Shown: one piece after another, positions 14,531-25,674 of the stretch | Layout: each line of letters starts with the position of its first letter | How positions within the stretch are numbered: position 1 is the first letter of the stretch | Assembly: GCA_020633235.1 (NCBI GenBank) | Contig: JACKEA010000002.1 | Coordinates: 186,001 to 250,000 of the forward strand | Source: Polyangiaceae bacterium | GTDB taxonomy: Bacteria > Myxococcota_A > Polyangia > Polyangiales > Polyangiaceae | Length of the DNA: 64,000 nt | Direction: 5' to 3' | Position numbers and translations under genes: made by a program | The notes under the pieces: model-generated | Seen by the model: the letters and a program-made list of their open reading frames with translations, nothing else | Told to the model about the DNA's origin: nothing | Database searches by the model: none

Positions 14531-16675
14531 TCAGGGATCGGCGGTGAACACGTCGAGAAACCACGCGCCCGAGTCCCCGGCGTAGCCGTCGACTTGCACC
14601 AGGTACTCACCGGGATCGAGGGTGAGATCGAGGAAGCTGCGGCTCGCGAAGTAGCCCGCGGCGCAGGCCTTCGAGATTTCCTGACCGGGACAGCCGGGGC
14701 CTTTGCGGACTTGAAGCAACGTGGAGTAGGCGCTGCCCTGCATGTCGAAGATGACTCGCTTTTTCGCCGAGAGCACCAGCTTCAACATCTGATCCGGAGC
14801 GCCGCCGGGCGCGAGGCCGCCAAAGTCGCAGCCAGCGTCGTAGTCGGCGCTCGCGTTGTCGGTGTTGCCCTGGAAGAAGCCGCCCGTCTCGGGGATGAGC
14901 ACGGCCTCGGCGCAGGTGTCGGCAAAGGGGACCAGGGTGGGCACGGTGGCGTTGCGCACGAAGGCGGTGAGCTGCATCGGGCTCGCCACCGTGGACTCGG
15001 CGATGGCGCGGTAGCTGCCCGCCGCCAGCGCGTGGCTGGCGGTGCGCACGGGGCTCAGGGTCGAGCTCTGGCAAGCGAGGGCGTCCGCCGGACCGCTGCA
15101 GGCGGGCTTGCTGAGGGCCACGGCGGCGGTGTCCGAGTCGCTCAGGCGTCCGACCAGGAGCACGTCGGACTTGGCCGCGAGATCCAGGGTGTAGGCGGCG
15201 TCGACGGCGCCGGGCTGACAGCCGAGCTTCACGTCGTCGGTGTGATCCGCGAGGGGAACGTCCAAGGTCTGCCCCGGCGTGAGCGGCGGGGCCGAGGTGC
15301 AGGTCTCGTCCGCCGGAGGCGTCGTGGGGGGTGACAGCTCCACCACCAGATCCAGATCCGTCGGCACCGTGGCGGCCACCGCGAGGTACAGCGTGCCGGG
15401 GCTGGCGGCCCGAACGAAGGCGTCGGCCTGTTTGCCCGAGCTGCAAGCGAGCTCCTGGCTCGGAGCGGTGCAGGGCCCTTGCCACCACGTGAGGGTGGGC
15501 TTGCCATAGCCGTCCAGGGAAACGGCGTAGGCGTGGACGTCCATCGGCGCCGTGAGGTCGAGGGAGAACACCAGCTCCCCGGTGTTGGCGCTGCACTCGC
15601 CGGTGAGGTCCTGGGCCGCGTCCACGATGGAGACCGTCTGGTGCACCCCGGGGCTGATGGGAGCCGCGGTGCCGCAGGTCTCGTTGGTCGGCTGGACGGT
15701 GGGCGGCAAGAACTTCACGTTCAGGGTGACGTCGGTATCCGCGGTGCCGAACACCACCAGCGGGTAGGCGCCGGGGGCAAGGCTCCTCAGGCGCAGGCGG
15801 GCCAGCTGTCCTGACTGGGGCACGGGCGACGAGGTGCTGCAGCCGAGCTCGGTGGCCGGAGCGCCGCACTGGCCGAAGCTGGCGAGGGCCAGCTGCCCCG
15901 CCGAGACCTGCGCCACGACGTCCACGTCCTGGGGGCCGCCGGCGGGCACGATCAGCGCGGCGACGGCGTCGCGCCAACCTCCGCCGCTGCCCGCGCAGCT
16001 GGCGGCGTAGTCGCTGGCGGTGGCCACCAGGGACAGGGTGCTGACGCCGGATGCGGTGATCTCCAATGGGTCGACGCAGGTGTCGTGCTCCGGCGCCACG
16101 CAGCCGGTTTCGTCGATCTCGCCGCTGCAGTTGTCGTCGACCCCGTTGCCGCAGATCTCCGGCCGCTCGCCGCTGACCAGCGGGTTGGTGTCGTCGCAGT
16201 CCTTGCCCCCGCACGCGGCGTCGGGATCGCCGTCTTCGTCCATGTCGCGGACCACGTGGTCGCAGGACTGGGTCGCCTCCACGCAGCTGTCGATGGTGCA
16301 GGTGTTCTTGTCGGAACAGGAGATGGGCTCCCCTTCCCGACAGCCGAGCTTGGGATCGCACACCTCGAGGCCATCGCAGTACACGCTGTCTTGGCACTTG
16401 CTGGCGTCCGGCGTGAAGCGGCAGTGCTTGATCTCCTGATCGCAGGCGTCGAAGGTGCAATCGATGCCGTCGTCGCACTGCCCATCGTCGACGCAGGGCC
16501 CACCGATGAGCGGATCGGCATCCCCCTGAGCGTCGCCCCCGCCGCTGCCGCCAGCGTCGCCGTCCGCGCCGGCATCTTTGGTGAAGGGGCTCGGCACGCT
16601 GGAGTCCCCGCAGCCCGGGATGGCGCCCACCAGCAGCAGCACCAAGACCGCGACCCAGACTCCCAACGCGCGCAT
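14531..16675 (-). CDS. Large MopE-like Cys-rich lipoprotein with PPC-like repeats
   Basis: A 714-residue surface lipoprotein. The signal peptide and lipobox (LVLLLVGAIPGC) are followed by an Asp/Gly linker. Next is a Cys-rich region with repeated CDDGIDCTFDAC, CDGLEVCDPKLGC and NTCTIDSCVEATQSC units, then a MopE/SCP-like metal-binding motif (DMDEDGDPDAACGGKDCDDT, RPEICGNGVDDNCSGEIDE). From residue ~200 come four related beta-rich modules, each opening with a variant of NETCGTAAPISPG (also DETCTSAPPLTPG and ADTCAEAVLIPETGG) and closing on a YPLVVFG/YLAVAAT-type strand, like bacterial pre-peptidase C-terminal (PPC) domains. Such proteins are common in Polyangia. Calcium binding is expected from the motif; the biological role is unknown. 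Confidence 0.8.
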   Translation of the reverse strand: MRALGVWVAVLVLLLVGAIPGCGDSSVPSPFTKDAGADGDAGGSGGGDAQGDADPLIGGPCVDDGQCDDGIDCTFDACDQEIKHCRFTPDASKCQDSVYCDGLEVCDPKLGCREGEPISCSDKNTCTIDSCVEATQSCDHVVRDMDEDGDPDAACGGKDCDDTNPLVSGERPEICGNGVDDNCSGEIDETGCVAPEHDTCVDPLEITASGVSTLSLVATASDYAASCAGSGGGWRDAVAALIVPAGGPQDVDVVAQVSAGQLALASFGQCGAPATELGCSTSSPVPQSGQLARLRLRSLAPGAYPLVVFGTADTDVTLNVKFLPPTVQPTNETCGTAAPISPGVHQTVSIVDAAQDLTGECSANTGELVFSLDLTAPMDVHAYAVSLDGYGKPTLTWWQGPCTAPSQELACSSGKQADAFVRAASPGTLYLAVAATVPTDLDLVVELSPPTTPPADETCTSAPPLTPGQTLDVPLADHTDDVKLGCQPGAVDAAYTLDLAAKSDVLLVGRLSDSDTAAVALSKPACSGPADALACQSSTLSPVRTASHALAAGSYRAIAESTVASPMQLTAFVRNATVPTLVPFADTCAEAVLIPETGGFFQGNTDNASADYDAGCDFGGLAPGGAPDQMLKLVLSAKKRVIFDMQGSAYSTLLQVRKGPGCPGQEISKACAAGYFASRSFLDLTLDPGEYLVQVDGYAGDSGAWFLDVFTADP

Positions 16676-16772
16676 TGCAACGTATCCTAGAGTCTAACGC
16701 GGCGAGCCGCCATCCATTGGGAAATGCGGCAGAAGTGACCGATCACGAGACCATGGCCGGGCACGCCAGACC

Positions 16773-18143
16773 GTGGCATCATCCTTCGCGCTCGTGTCGA
16801 ACGAACGCCTGACCCGCCAGGAGCTGTCCTGGCTCCTGGCTCAAGAAGCCCGCGGTGCCGCCAAGGCCCTGCGCGAAGGCGTTTCGGCCATGACCCAGCC
16901 GCCGCCGCCGGGCAACGAGGTCACCATCCAGCACACCCCCGAGGTGGAAACCTCGCTGGATGCGCTGGACGACGCCATCGGCCGGCTGGGGGAGCTGCAG
17001 CTCGGCACCACCAGCAAGGCGCGTCGCGGACGCATCGATCTGGCGGCGTTGCTGTGCGAGATCGCGCCCAACGCCCGCATCGCCATGGAGCCCGGGGCGG
17101 GCACCGAGGTTTTCGGCGAGGAGAGCGAGCTTCGGCGCATGCTCCACCTGCTGGTTGGGCAGACCAACGCGGGGCCGAGCTCGGCGGGAGACGGCGGCGG
17201 CGCGGAGGTCGAGATCCGACGCCAGGGCGAGTGGGTGAAGATCAGCGCCGAGCTGGGGCCCGACGCCTCCCCCACGGCGGAGCTCGAGCGGCGCTGGCTG
17301 TCCCGCATGGCGGTGCGCCACGGCGGGCGTCTGGAGCTCGAGGGCGGCTTGCAGTCGATGTGGCTGCCCGCGGACGGCGCCAGCGATCAGCGCGAGGTCG
17401 CGGAGCTCCGCCGAGAGCTCGAGCAAGCGCAGCAGCTCGGCGAGGTGTACGCCCGGGAGCTGGCCCAGGTGGTCGCGTCGGGAGAGCTGCCGGCAGAACG
17501 CCCCGCTGGTCAGGAAGACCTCGAAGCGCGCTTCGAGACCCTGGTGGCGTCGGTCGCTGCGGTCGAGCGCGGCATGCGCGCGTGGCTCGACGGGCTTCGG
17601 GAAGAGCTGGCGGCAACGCCGGCGGCGTCCCTACGTCAGCGGGTGGAGGAGCGCCTCACTCGGGCTCAGTCGGTGATGCAGGAGCTGGGGCGGGTGGCGG
17701 ACTATCCTTCCGACGACGCCACCCGCAGCGTCGATCTGAGCGCGGCGGTGCGCGATGCAGTGAACGCCGTGGCGAACCGAGCCACGCGACGCGGCATCCG
17801 GCTCGAGAGCGAGATCGCCCCGGACATTTCCCACACCACCCGGCCCGCGGCCTTTGCCGTCACGGTCCGAGCGCTACTGGACCATGCTCTCTTGGCCACG
17901 CCCCGGGACCAGAGCGTCACCGTACGCCTGGAAGCGGGCCCGGTGCTGAAGGTCGTGGACAGCGGGCCGGGCGTCCCCGACGCCGCCCGCAGGGACCTGC
18001 TGTCGCGTCGCGTGGACCCCACCTCCTTGGGCCGTCCGGACGGGATTTCGCTGCTCGCGGCCAGCCTTTCCGCCGGTCATTTGGGCGGGCGGCTGGAGAT
18101 CGAGAGCGAGGGCGGCGGTACCGCTTTCGTGCTCCGGCTGTGA
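16773..18143 (+). CDS. Degenerate two-module histidine-kinase-like protein
   Basis: A 456-residue protein, read from GTG 16773 (an alternative GTG lies 21 bases on). It seems to carry two sensor-kinase-like halves. The first DHp-like helix reads LSWLLAQEARGAAKALREGV, where Gln occupies the usual phospho-His position. A weak ATPase-like region follows (SELRRMLHLLVGQTNAG). A coiled coil (VAELRRELEQAQQLGEVYA) links to a second DHp-like part with no His, and an HATPase_c domain (about 340-456) with an N-box reading RALLDHALL, a good G1 box VVDSGPGVP and a Gly-rich end LGGRLEIESEGGGTAFVL. It may be a pseudokinase or signalling scaffold for the receiver-domain protein 54 bases downstream. Confidence 0.68.
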   Translation: MASSFALVSNERLTRQELSWLLAQEARGAAKALREGVSAMTQPPPPGNEVTIQHTPEVETSLDALDDAIGRLGELQLGTTSKARRGRIDLAALLCEIAPNARIAMEPGAGTEVFGEESELRRMLHLLVGQTNAGPSSAGDGGGAEVEIRRQGEWVKISAELGPDASPTAELERRWLSRMAVRHGGRLELEGGLQSMWLPADGASDQREVAELRRELEQAQQLGEVYARELAQVVASGELPAERPAGQEDLEARFETLVASVAAVERGMRAWLDGLREELAATPAASLRQRVEERLTRAQSVMQELGRVADYPSDDATRSVDLSAAVRDAVNAVANRATRRGIRLESEIAPDISHTTRPAAFAVTVRALLDHALLATPRDQSVTVRLEAGPVLKVVDSGPGVPDAARRDLLSRRVDPTSLGRPDGISLLAASLSAGHLGGRLEIESEGGGTAFVLRL

Positions 18144-18197
18144 GCCCGGCGACGAAAACGCGATAGATGAGCGTCGGTAGGGCTATGATGCTCCACC

Positions 18198-18566
18198 ATG
18201 CGCATTCTGGTCGTGGAGGATCAGGACTCGATCCGCAAGATGATCGAGGCGTTGGTTCAAGCACGTGGCTACAGCGTCACGGCGGTGGCCAACGGGGCCA
18301 AGGCCATCGACGTCGCCACCACGGATCCGCCGAAGCTCGTGCTGTTGGACCTGATGCTTCCAGGTCAGTACGACGGCTTCGAAGTTTGCCGGCGGCTGCG
18401 GGCGGATCCGACCACCCGCTCCATCCCCGTCATCATCATCAGCGCGTTGGACGACCCTGACTCCCGCGCAAAAGCGACCGACGCGGGAGCCAACGCCTAC
18501 TACACGAAGCCCTTCAGTCCCATCGCGCTGCTCAAAGAGATCGAGCGGCAGGTGGGGGCCGGCTGA
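18198..18566 (+). CDS. Single-domain response regulator (CheY/DivK-like)
   Basis: A stand-alone receiver domain, 122 residues. The acidic pocket (VVEDQD, residues 5-10), phospho-acceptor Asp51 (KLVLLDLMLPG), Ser/Thr switch (PVIIISALDD) and Lys of TKPFSP are all present. There is no output domain. It follows the kinase-like gene by 54 bases and ends exactly one base before the stop of the convergent TerB-like gene. It probably relays phosphate from that or another kinase to a downstream partner. Confidence 0.9.
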   Translation: MRILVVEDQDSIRKMIEALVQARGYSVTAVANGAKAIDVATTDPPKLVLLDLMLPGQYDGFEVCRRLRADPTTRSIPVIIISALDDPDSRAKATDAGANAYYTKPFSPIALLKEIERQVGAG

Positions 18567-18950
18567 TCACAGCAAGTTCAGGAAGCTCTTCGCTCGATCG
18601 CTGGCGGCGTCGATGATGCCCTTGGCTTCCAGCGTCGGAATGCGCAAGCGCTCGCACAGCTCTTCGAGCAGCTTCTTCTCGGTCTCGTGCTGTTCGCCGT
18701 CGATGTAGGTGAGCAAGACGGCGTGCTGCAACAGCACTCGGCGATCATCGAAGCTCAGATCGGTGATCGGGATGTCGTCGAGGGACTTGTGCTCCTTGGC
18801 GTAGGTGCGCACTTCCGTCGCCTCGCTGGGCGTCGCCTCGAACGCGTCCAGGAGCGCTTCGATCACTTCCAGCTCCTCTTGCGCGACCTTGCCATCCGCC
18901 CACGCCACGCTCACGAGCCCCTTCAGGATGGCCATGTTCTGTTCGTGCAT
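18567..18950 (-). CDS. TerB-like (tellurite-resistance TerB superfamily) protein
   Basis: A 127-residue all-helical cytoplasmic protein. The TerB/DjlA signature occurs twice: LVSVAWADGKVAQEELEVIEAL near the N-terminus and VLLTYIDGEQHETEKKLLEELC near the middle. These acidic DG(K/E)xxxxE loops likely bind metal. The ATG at 18950 is preferred to a GTG 18 bases upstream. It is 33 bases from the stop of the upstream same-strand gene. Despite the family name, few such proteins are tied to tellurite; the role is unknown. Confidence 0.75.
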   Translation of the reverse strand: MHEQNMAILKGLVSVAWADGKVAQEELEVIEALLDAFEATPSEATEVRTYAKEHKSLDDIPITDLSFDDRRVLLQHAVLLTYIDGEQHETEKKLLEELCERLRIPTLEAKGIIDAASDRAKSFLNLL

Positions 18951-18983
18951 GGGTCGACAAAAGCCCACACCTCGTGGCGGGCG

Positions 18984-21194
18984 TCAACGAGCTAGTAGGG
19001 TGACGCGCACGCGCCCTGGCGCCCCCGGCGGGGGCGCCAGTCGGGCGGCGCTGACGGGGATCCGGAGCCAGCGCTTCTGCCGCGTGCGGTGGACCGTCAC
19101 CTCCACCGCCTCGCGGCACGGGAGTCCCGAGAACGCCACCCGATCGTCCTGCCGCTGGCTGGGCTCGAGGACCTGGTCCGCGGCCCCACCCCGCAGCGTG
19201 ACTTGGGCGTCCTGGGGGACGCGCTTGACCGCGACTTCGGCGCTACAGGGAGCTTCCCGCTGGACGCGGCTTTCGGCTCGGGCCGCGACGCTGCGCACTC
19301 CACCGGACGCCAGGGCACGGCTATTGGGCAGCGCCGTAGAGCCCGCGGCGCCGACGAGGAGGAGCGCGCACAGAGCCCCGACGGCGGCTCGGGCCCGGCC
19401 GCCGGCGGCGGGCTCTTCGCGCTCGTCGTCCTCGTCGTCGGTGGTGACCGCGACCGGGGGCGGCGTGACGCTCTCCACGCTGGGCGGCGCCCCGGTGGCG
19501 TCCATTCCCGCGAGCAGCTTCAGATCGCGGCACAGCTCGCGATCGTCGCCCACGGAGGCGACGCCGAAATCCCGAAGCAGGTCGCTGACGTCACTCTGAC
19601 GAGGCGCATAGCGCGGCGGCGCGTAGCGCGCGGGCCCCGCCGCGCGCTGCGGCAAGGTCGCCGACCGCGCGTGCTCGAACAGCTCCTCGACGCTGTACAA
19701 ATCCGAGTCGTCCACCACCTCCGGCTCCCCGAACTCGGGATCCGGCCGCACCACCGGCCCGGCGGCGACCGCCTCCGGTTCCGCCTCCAGCTCGGCGACG
19801 GCCTCCAGCCACGCGCCGGCAAACGGGTCCGCCGCCACCGCCTCCGGCCAAGCCTCCCCAAACCCCTCCGGCTCCGCTTCCACGACCGGCTCCCCAACCG
19901 CAACCGCTTCCGCTTCCGGCTCCCCAACCGCTTCCGCAACCGGCTCCCCAACCGCTTCCGCAACCGGCTCCCCAACCGCTTCCGCGACCGGCTCCCCAAC
20001 CGCAACCGTTTCCGCTTCCGCAACTGGCTCCCCAACCGCTTCCGCGACCGGCTCCCCAACCGCTTCCGCGACCGGCTCCCCAACCGTAACCGCTTCCGCA
20101 ACCGGCTCCCCAACCGCAACCGCTTCCGCGACCGGCTCCGCGGTCGCTTCCGCCTCCGTCCTCACCTCCGCAACCTCGGGCAACGGCTGCGTGCGCTCCA
20201 CGACCTCGGTCACCGGACGTTCCTCGACCTCCGCGATCACCACGGTGCACTCCGCGGGCAAGAGCTCCATCACCGGCGGCATGCGATCCGTCGCATCCTC
20301 GGGCAGCAGCACGCCGGCGGCACTGCCGAGCTGCGGCGTGTGCGCGCCTTCCGCGCGACGCTGGATCACCGGCTCCGGAACCGTCAGCTCCTCTCGCGGC
20401 GGAGCCGCCGCGGCGACGGCGAGAGGAACCGGGGACGGCGGGAGCTCGAGCTCCGGGATCTCGAGATCAGCCGCACACACCGCGGGCGCGGGCTCGCTCT
20501 CGAGCAGCTCGTCCACGTCGATGTCGATCGCGAGGTCCGACGGCGTGAGCTCAGCGACGGGCGCGACCTCGGGGCTCAGCCAGCTGAGCTCCCGCGGAGG
20601 TTCCGGCAGCGCTGCCTCGACGAGCACGGACGCGACGGCTTCCACGGGCGATGCGCTGACCTCGACGGCAGTCGGCGCCACGCTGGAGAGCGGCGCGATG
20701 GGGGTGAGCACCGGCGCCTCGGGCTCCGAGAGCTGATGCACCTCGACTTCGGCCACCACCGGCGCCGGCGTCGGCTCCAGGGCACCAGCGGCGCGGGCGC
20801 GATCCGTGTCTCGGTGCAGGCGGGCCAGGGCCCGGCGCCCCGCGCCACGGTTCACCGGGATCAGGGCGGCCTCCAGCTCCTGTACCAGCGCGTCGATGCC
20901 CGCCGCCGCGGGACGTTGGCTCGCGCGCAACAGCGCGGGCGTCACCGAGCTCGCCTCCAAGAGCAGCTGACCGAGCAGCAGCCGGAGCGCGGCTTCCGCT
21001 TGCGCGTCGTCCGCCGAGTGACCGCTGGCGATGCGCACCGTGCCGTCTTCCCCCAGCACGACGTCGTCGCCGGTCACCGCCCGGGCCGCCGCTTGGTCCG
21101 CGGCCCCCAACACCAGATAGCCAGCGACCTCCGCCGCCAAGGAAGCCGCTCGACTCCGAGCCGCCCCCATCACCTCGCGCAGCGTCACGCTCAT
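18984..21194 (-). CDS. Repeat-rich membrane protein with Glu/Pro/Ala octad repeats
   Basis: A 736-residue protein I do not recognise. The N-terminal ~100 residues (SVTLREVMGAARSRAASLAA, GDDVVLGEDGTVRIASG) form a folded domain vaguely like the C-lobe remnant of Ser/Thr kinases (KIND-type); this likeness is weak. Residues ~150-550 are acidic and low-complexity, with at least nine copies of an octad GEPVAEAV at about residues 350-437, encoded by 24-bp tandem repeats. A single membrane helix (AVGALCALLLVGAAGSTAL, ~605) precedes a PEGA-like C-terminal domain (APCSAEVAVKRVPQDAQVTL, GLPCREAVEVTVHRTRQKRW). The topology suggests a cytoplasmic N-terminus, long spacer and periplasmic C-terminus. Its ATG overlaps the hisF stop. 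Confidence 0.72.
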   Translation of the reverse strand: MSVTLREVMGAARSRAASLAAEVAGYLVLGAADQAAARAVTGDDVVLGEDGTVRIASGHSADDAQAEAALRLLLGQLLLEASSVTPALLRASQRPAAAGIDALVQELEAALIPVNRGAGRRALARLHRDTDRARAAGALEPTPAPVVAEVEVHQLSEPEAPVLTPIAPLSSVAPTAVEVSASPVEAVASVLVEAALPEPPRELSWLSPEVAPVAELTPSDLAIDIDVDELLESEPAPAVCAADLEIPELELPPSPVPLAVAAAAPPREELTVPEPVIQRRAEGAHTPQLGSAAGVLLPEDATDRMPPVMELLPAECTVVIAEVEERPVTEVVERTQPLPEVAEVRTEAEATAEPVAEAVAVGEPVAEAVTVGEPVAEAVGEPVAEAVGEPVAEAETVAVGEPVAEAVGEPVAEAVGEPVAEAVGEPEAEAVAVGEPVVEAEPEGFGEAWPEAVAADPFAGAWLEAVAELEAEPEAVAAGPVVRPDPEFGEPEVVDDSDLYSVEELFEHARSATLPQRAAGPARYAPPRYAPRQSDVSDLLRDFGVASVGDDRELCRDLKLLAGMDATGAPPSVESVTPPPVAVTTDDEDDEREEPAAGGRARAAVGALCALLLVGAAGSTALPNSRALASGGVRSVAARAESRVQREAPCSAEVAVKRVPQDAQVTLRGGAADQVLEPSQRQDDRVAFSGLPCREAVEVTVHRTRQKRWLRIPVSAARLAPPPGAPGRVRVTLLAR
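19884..20145. repeat. 24-bp tandem repeats encoding (V)GEPVAEA octads
   Basis: On the plus strand the unit is ACCGGCTCCCCAACCGCTTC plus CGCA or a near variant. About ten copies run head-to-tail, with occasional insertions of a short AACCG/AACCGTAAC segment. The repeats preserve the minus-strand reading frame of the 736-residue protein, so they expand and contract in multiples of eight (or three) residues. Confidence 0.85.
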
Positions 21195-21958
21195 GCCTCA
21201 CCTCCGCGGACGAGCACACCCTTCGATCGCAAGAAGGCCTTGGCCTCCGCGATGGAGTGAATGCCGTCGTGAAATATCGACGCCGCCAGCGCGGCATCCG
21301 CGCCGCCGGCTTCCAGACCCTCGTACAGATGCTCCAACGTGCCGACGCCCCCCGACGCCACCACGGGCACGGGAACGGCGGCCACCACGGCTCGAAGCAG
21401 ATCGATGTCGTAACCCTGCTTGGTGCCGTCGCGGTCCATGCTGGTCAGCAAGATTTCTCCCGCACCGAGCGCCGCCGCCCGCACGCACCAATCGACGGCG
21501 TCGAGCCCAGTGGCGCGGCGGCCGCCATGGGTGAACACCTCGAAGCCACCGCTCGCGGTGCGCTTGGCGTCCACCGCCACGACCAGCGCTTGCGACCCCC
21601 ACGCCTCGGCAATCTCGCGCACCAGCTCCGGGTGCTCGACCGCCCGGGTATTGATGCTGATCTTGTCAGCTCCTGCGTCGAGCAGTGCCCGCACGTCGTC
21701 CTGGGAGCGCACGCCACCGCCCACCGTCAGGGGCGTGAACACCACCTCGGCGGTGCGCGCCACCACGTCCAGCAGCGCGCCGCGGGCCTCGTGCGAGGCC
21801 GTGATGTCCAGGAAGGTGATCTCGTCGGCCCCCTCGGCGTCGTAACGCCGAGCGCACTCCACGGGGTCTCCGGCGTCGCGGATCCCCACGAAGTTGACGC
21901 CTTTCACGACGCGACCGTCGCGGACGTCCAGACACGGAATGATGCGCTTCGCCAGCAT
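21191..21958 (-). CDS. hisF: Imidazole glycerol phosphate synthase cyclase subunit HisF
   Basis: A 255-residue (beta-alpha)8-barrel enzyme that cyclises PRFAR with ammonia from HisH to IGP and AICAR in histidine synthesis. It has catalytic Asp11 (IIPCLDVRDG) and the second catalytic Asp in LVVAVDAKR. It also has VNFVGIRDAGDPVE, FTPLTVGGGVRS, ADKISINTRAVEHP, ILLTSMDRDGTKQGYD and VVASGGVGTLEHLYEGL. The ATG at 21958 gives the canonical N-terminus MLAKRIIP. No other his genes are in the window, so hisF is detached from a his operon here. It is coupled by ATGA to the repeat-rich gene downstream. Confidence 0.95.
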   Translation of the reverse strand: MLAKRIIPCLDVRDGRVVKGVNFVGIRDAGDPVECARRYDAEGADEITFLDITASHEARGALLDVVARTAEVVFTPLTVGGGVRSQDDVRALLDAGADKISINTRAVEHPELVREIAEAWGSQALVVAVDAKRTASGGFEVFTHGGRRATGLDAVDWCVRAAALGAGEILLTSMDRDGTKQGYDIDLLRAVVAAVPVPVVASGGVGTLEHLYEGLEAGGADAALAASIFHDGIHSIAEAKAFLRSKGVLVRGGEA

Positions 21959-22063
21959 GGAGGAGAGCGCCTTCCCCCATAGCGGAGGGGCCCATTTCTG
22001 GACAAAGTCCTTGCACTTGCCCCACCCTGCCCGGAGCGGTCGGTCGGGTATAGTGTGGGGGCA

Positions 22064-23562
22064 ATGCCCCCGTGCCCGCGCTGCGGACGCCCCCAAGAGC
22101 CCGGACGTGGCCACTGTGCGGCGTGCGGGACGCGGATCCCCGCGGCAGGCGCCCGAGTGGGCAACGAGACACTGGTGCTGGGCAGCGGCGCCGTGCTCCC
22201 CACCGCCCCGCGCGGCAGGACGGTGAAGCTCCAGGAAAGCCCCGCACCCAAGGCGCAGCTACCGCGAGAGCTTGGTTCCGCGCCGCCCCGACCCCCAGAA
22301 AACCCAGAGCCAGCGCTGCGACGGGCGCCTCGGCATGGGGATGACCTGGCGCGGCGCATCGTCCAGCGCCGACCCCAAACTCCGACGCCCGAGCCGGCTC
22401 TGCCCCTCCAATCCCGGCGCCCGTTGCTGCTGGGGATCGCCGCCGCCCTCGCCCTCGCGGCCCTGGCGGCGGCGGCGCTGTTCCTGACGCGAGTCCGCGT
22501 GAGCGGCGTCGTGACCTTGGACTCGACCGGTCATCAGCTCTTGATGCTCGACTGTCCGCGTTGCGCGGAGGGCAGCGCCGTGGCGGTCCAGGGGGTGGCG
22601 GGCAAGCTGGCCGCGGGCAAGGTCACCCTGCGCCTCGAGCCGGAGCTCGAACCGGGCCATCAGGAGCTGACGGTGGAGGTGGGACGTCCGCCCCACGAAT
22701 ACGCCGTCACGGTGCCGGTGATGGCGCGCTTCACCCCCGACATCGCGCCGCTCTCGGATCCGAAGCCGCGGCTATCCGTGCGCGTGGAGGCGCTGCCCAC
22801 GGCCGCCGTCGTTCTGAACGGTCGCGCGGTGGCCCTGGACGCCCAGGGACGGGGCAGCCTGGAGCTGGATCTCACCAGTGACCTCACCGGCCCGGCGGAC
22901 GAAAAGCAAGGCATCGAGCGCACGCTCCCCTTCACCGCCACGGCACCGGGAATTGCACCGGTTCGGGGCCAGTTGGCGCTGTCCGTCAACGCGGTGCCAT
23001 TGCGGATCGACGCGCCGGGTGACAGCATCGTCATCGATTCGGAGAGCTTCATGCTTGCTGGCGTCACGCAGAGCGGGGGCTCGATAACCGTCGAGGGGCG
23101 CCCCATCACGGTCGATCCTACGGGGCACTTCCTGCAACGCATGAGTGTGTCCTCCGTCGGCGAGCGAACCATCACCATCCGCGCCACCGCTCCCGGGCTG
23201 GCGCCCCGGATGGTCCACGTCACCGTGCGGCGCGTGGCGGATCTGACGCCGGAGATCGAGCGTTTCTTCGCGGGGGCCGAGCGCTCCTACGCGGCCGTCG
23301 CCGGGCGCCTCGCGCCCGACACCAAGGTGGGCCTCGAGGGGCGCGTCACCCACATCGACACCATCGGACAGCGCACCGAGCTCGTGCTGGAGGTCCCCTG
23401 CGACCAGCCAGCGTGCCCAGTGCGGGTGGACTATGGTGCCCGCACCGGCCTGCAAATCGGCGACCTGGCCCGCGTCGGGGGGCGCTGCGTCGGAACCTCC
23501 CGCGAAGGAAATCAAAACGTGCCCCGCATCGAAGCCAGCATCGTCGCACCGGGAGGCGCGCC

Positions 23563-23566
<4 letters not shown>
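22064..23566 (+). CDS. Zinc-ribbon, single-TM protein upstream of a Ser/Thr kinase
   Basis: A 500-residue protein. It starts with a zinc ribbon (MPPCPRCGRPQEPGRGHCAA, then CGTR), runs through a Pro/Arg linker, and has one membrane helix (LLLGIAAALALAALAAAALF, ~residues 126-145). Several beta-sandwich-like segments follow outside the membrane (GVVTLDSTGHQLLMLDCPRC, FTPDIAPLSDPKPRLSVRVE, AVPLRIDAPGDSIVIDSESF), and the end resembles an OB-like module (LEGRVTHIDTIGQRTELVLE, IGDLARVGGRCVGTS). Its stop overlaps the kinase GTG start (GTGA), so the two are almost certainly co-translated. It may be a co-receptor or substrate of the kinase; the fold of the outer part is not recognised. Confidence 0.75.

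Positions 23567-25657
<2,091 letters not shown>

Positions 25658-25674
<17 letters not shown>

Noticed and set aside
19884..20145. CRISPR-like array
   Set aside because: The 24-bp units are contiguous with no spacers and keep a protein reading frame; they are coding tandem repeats.
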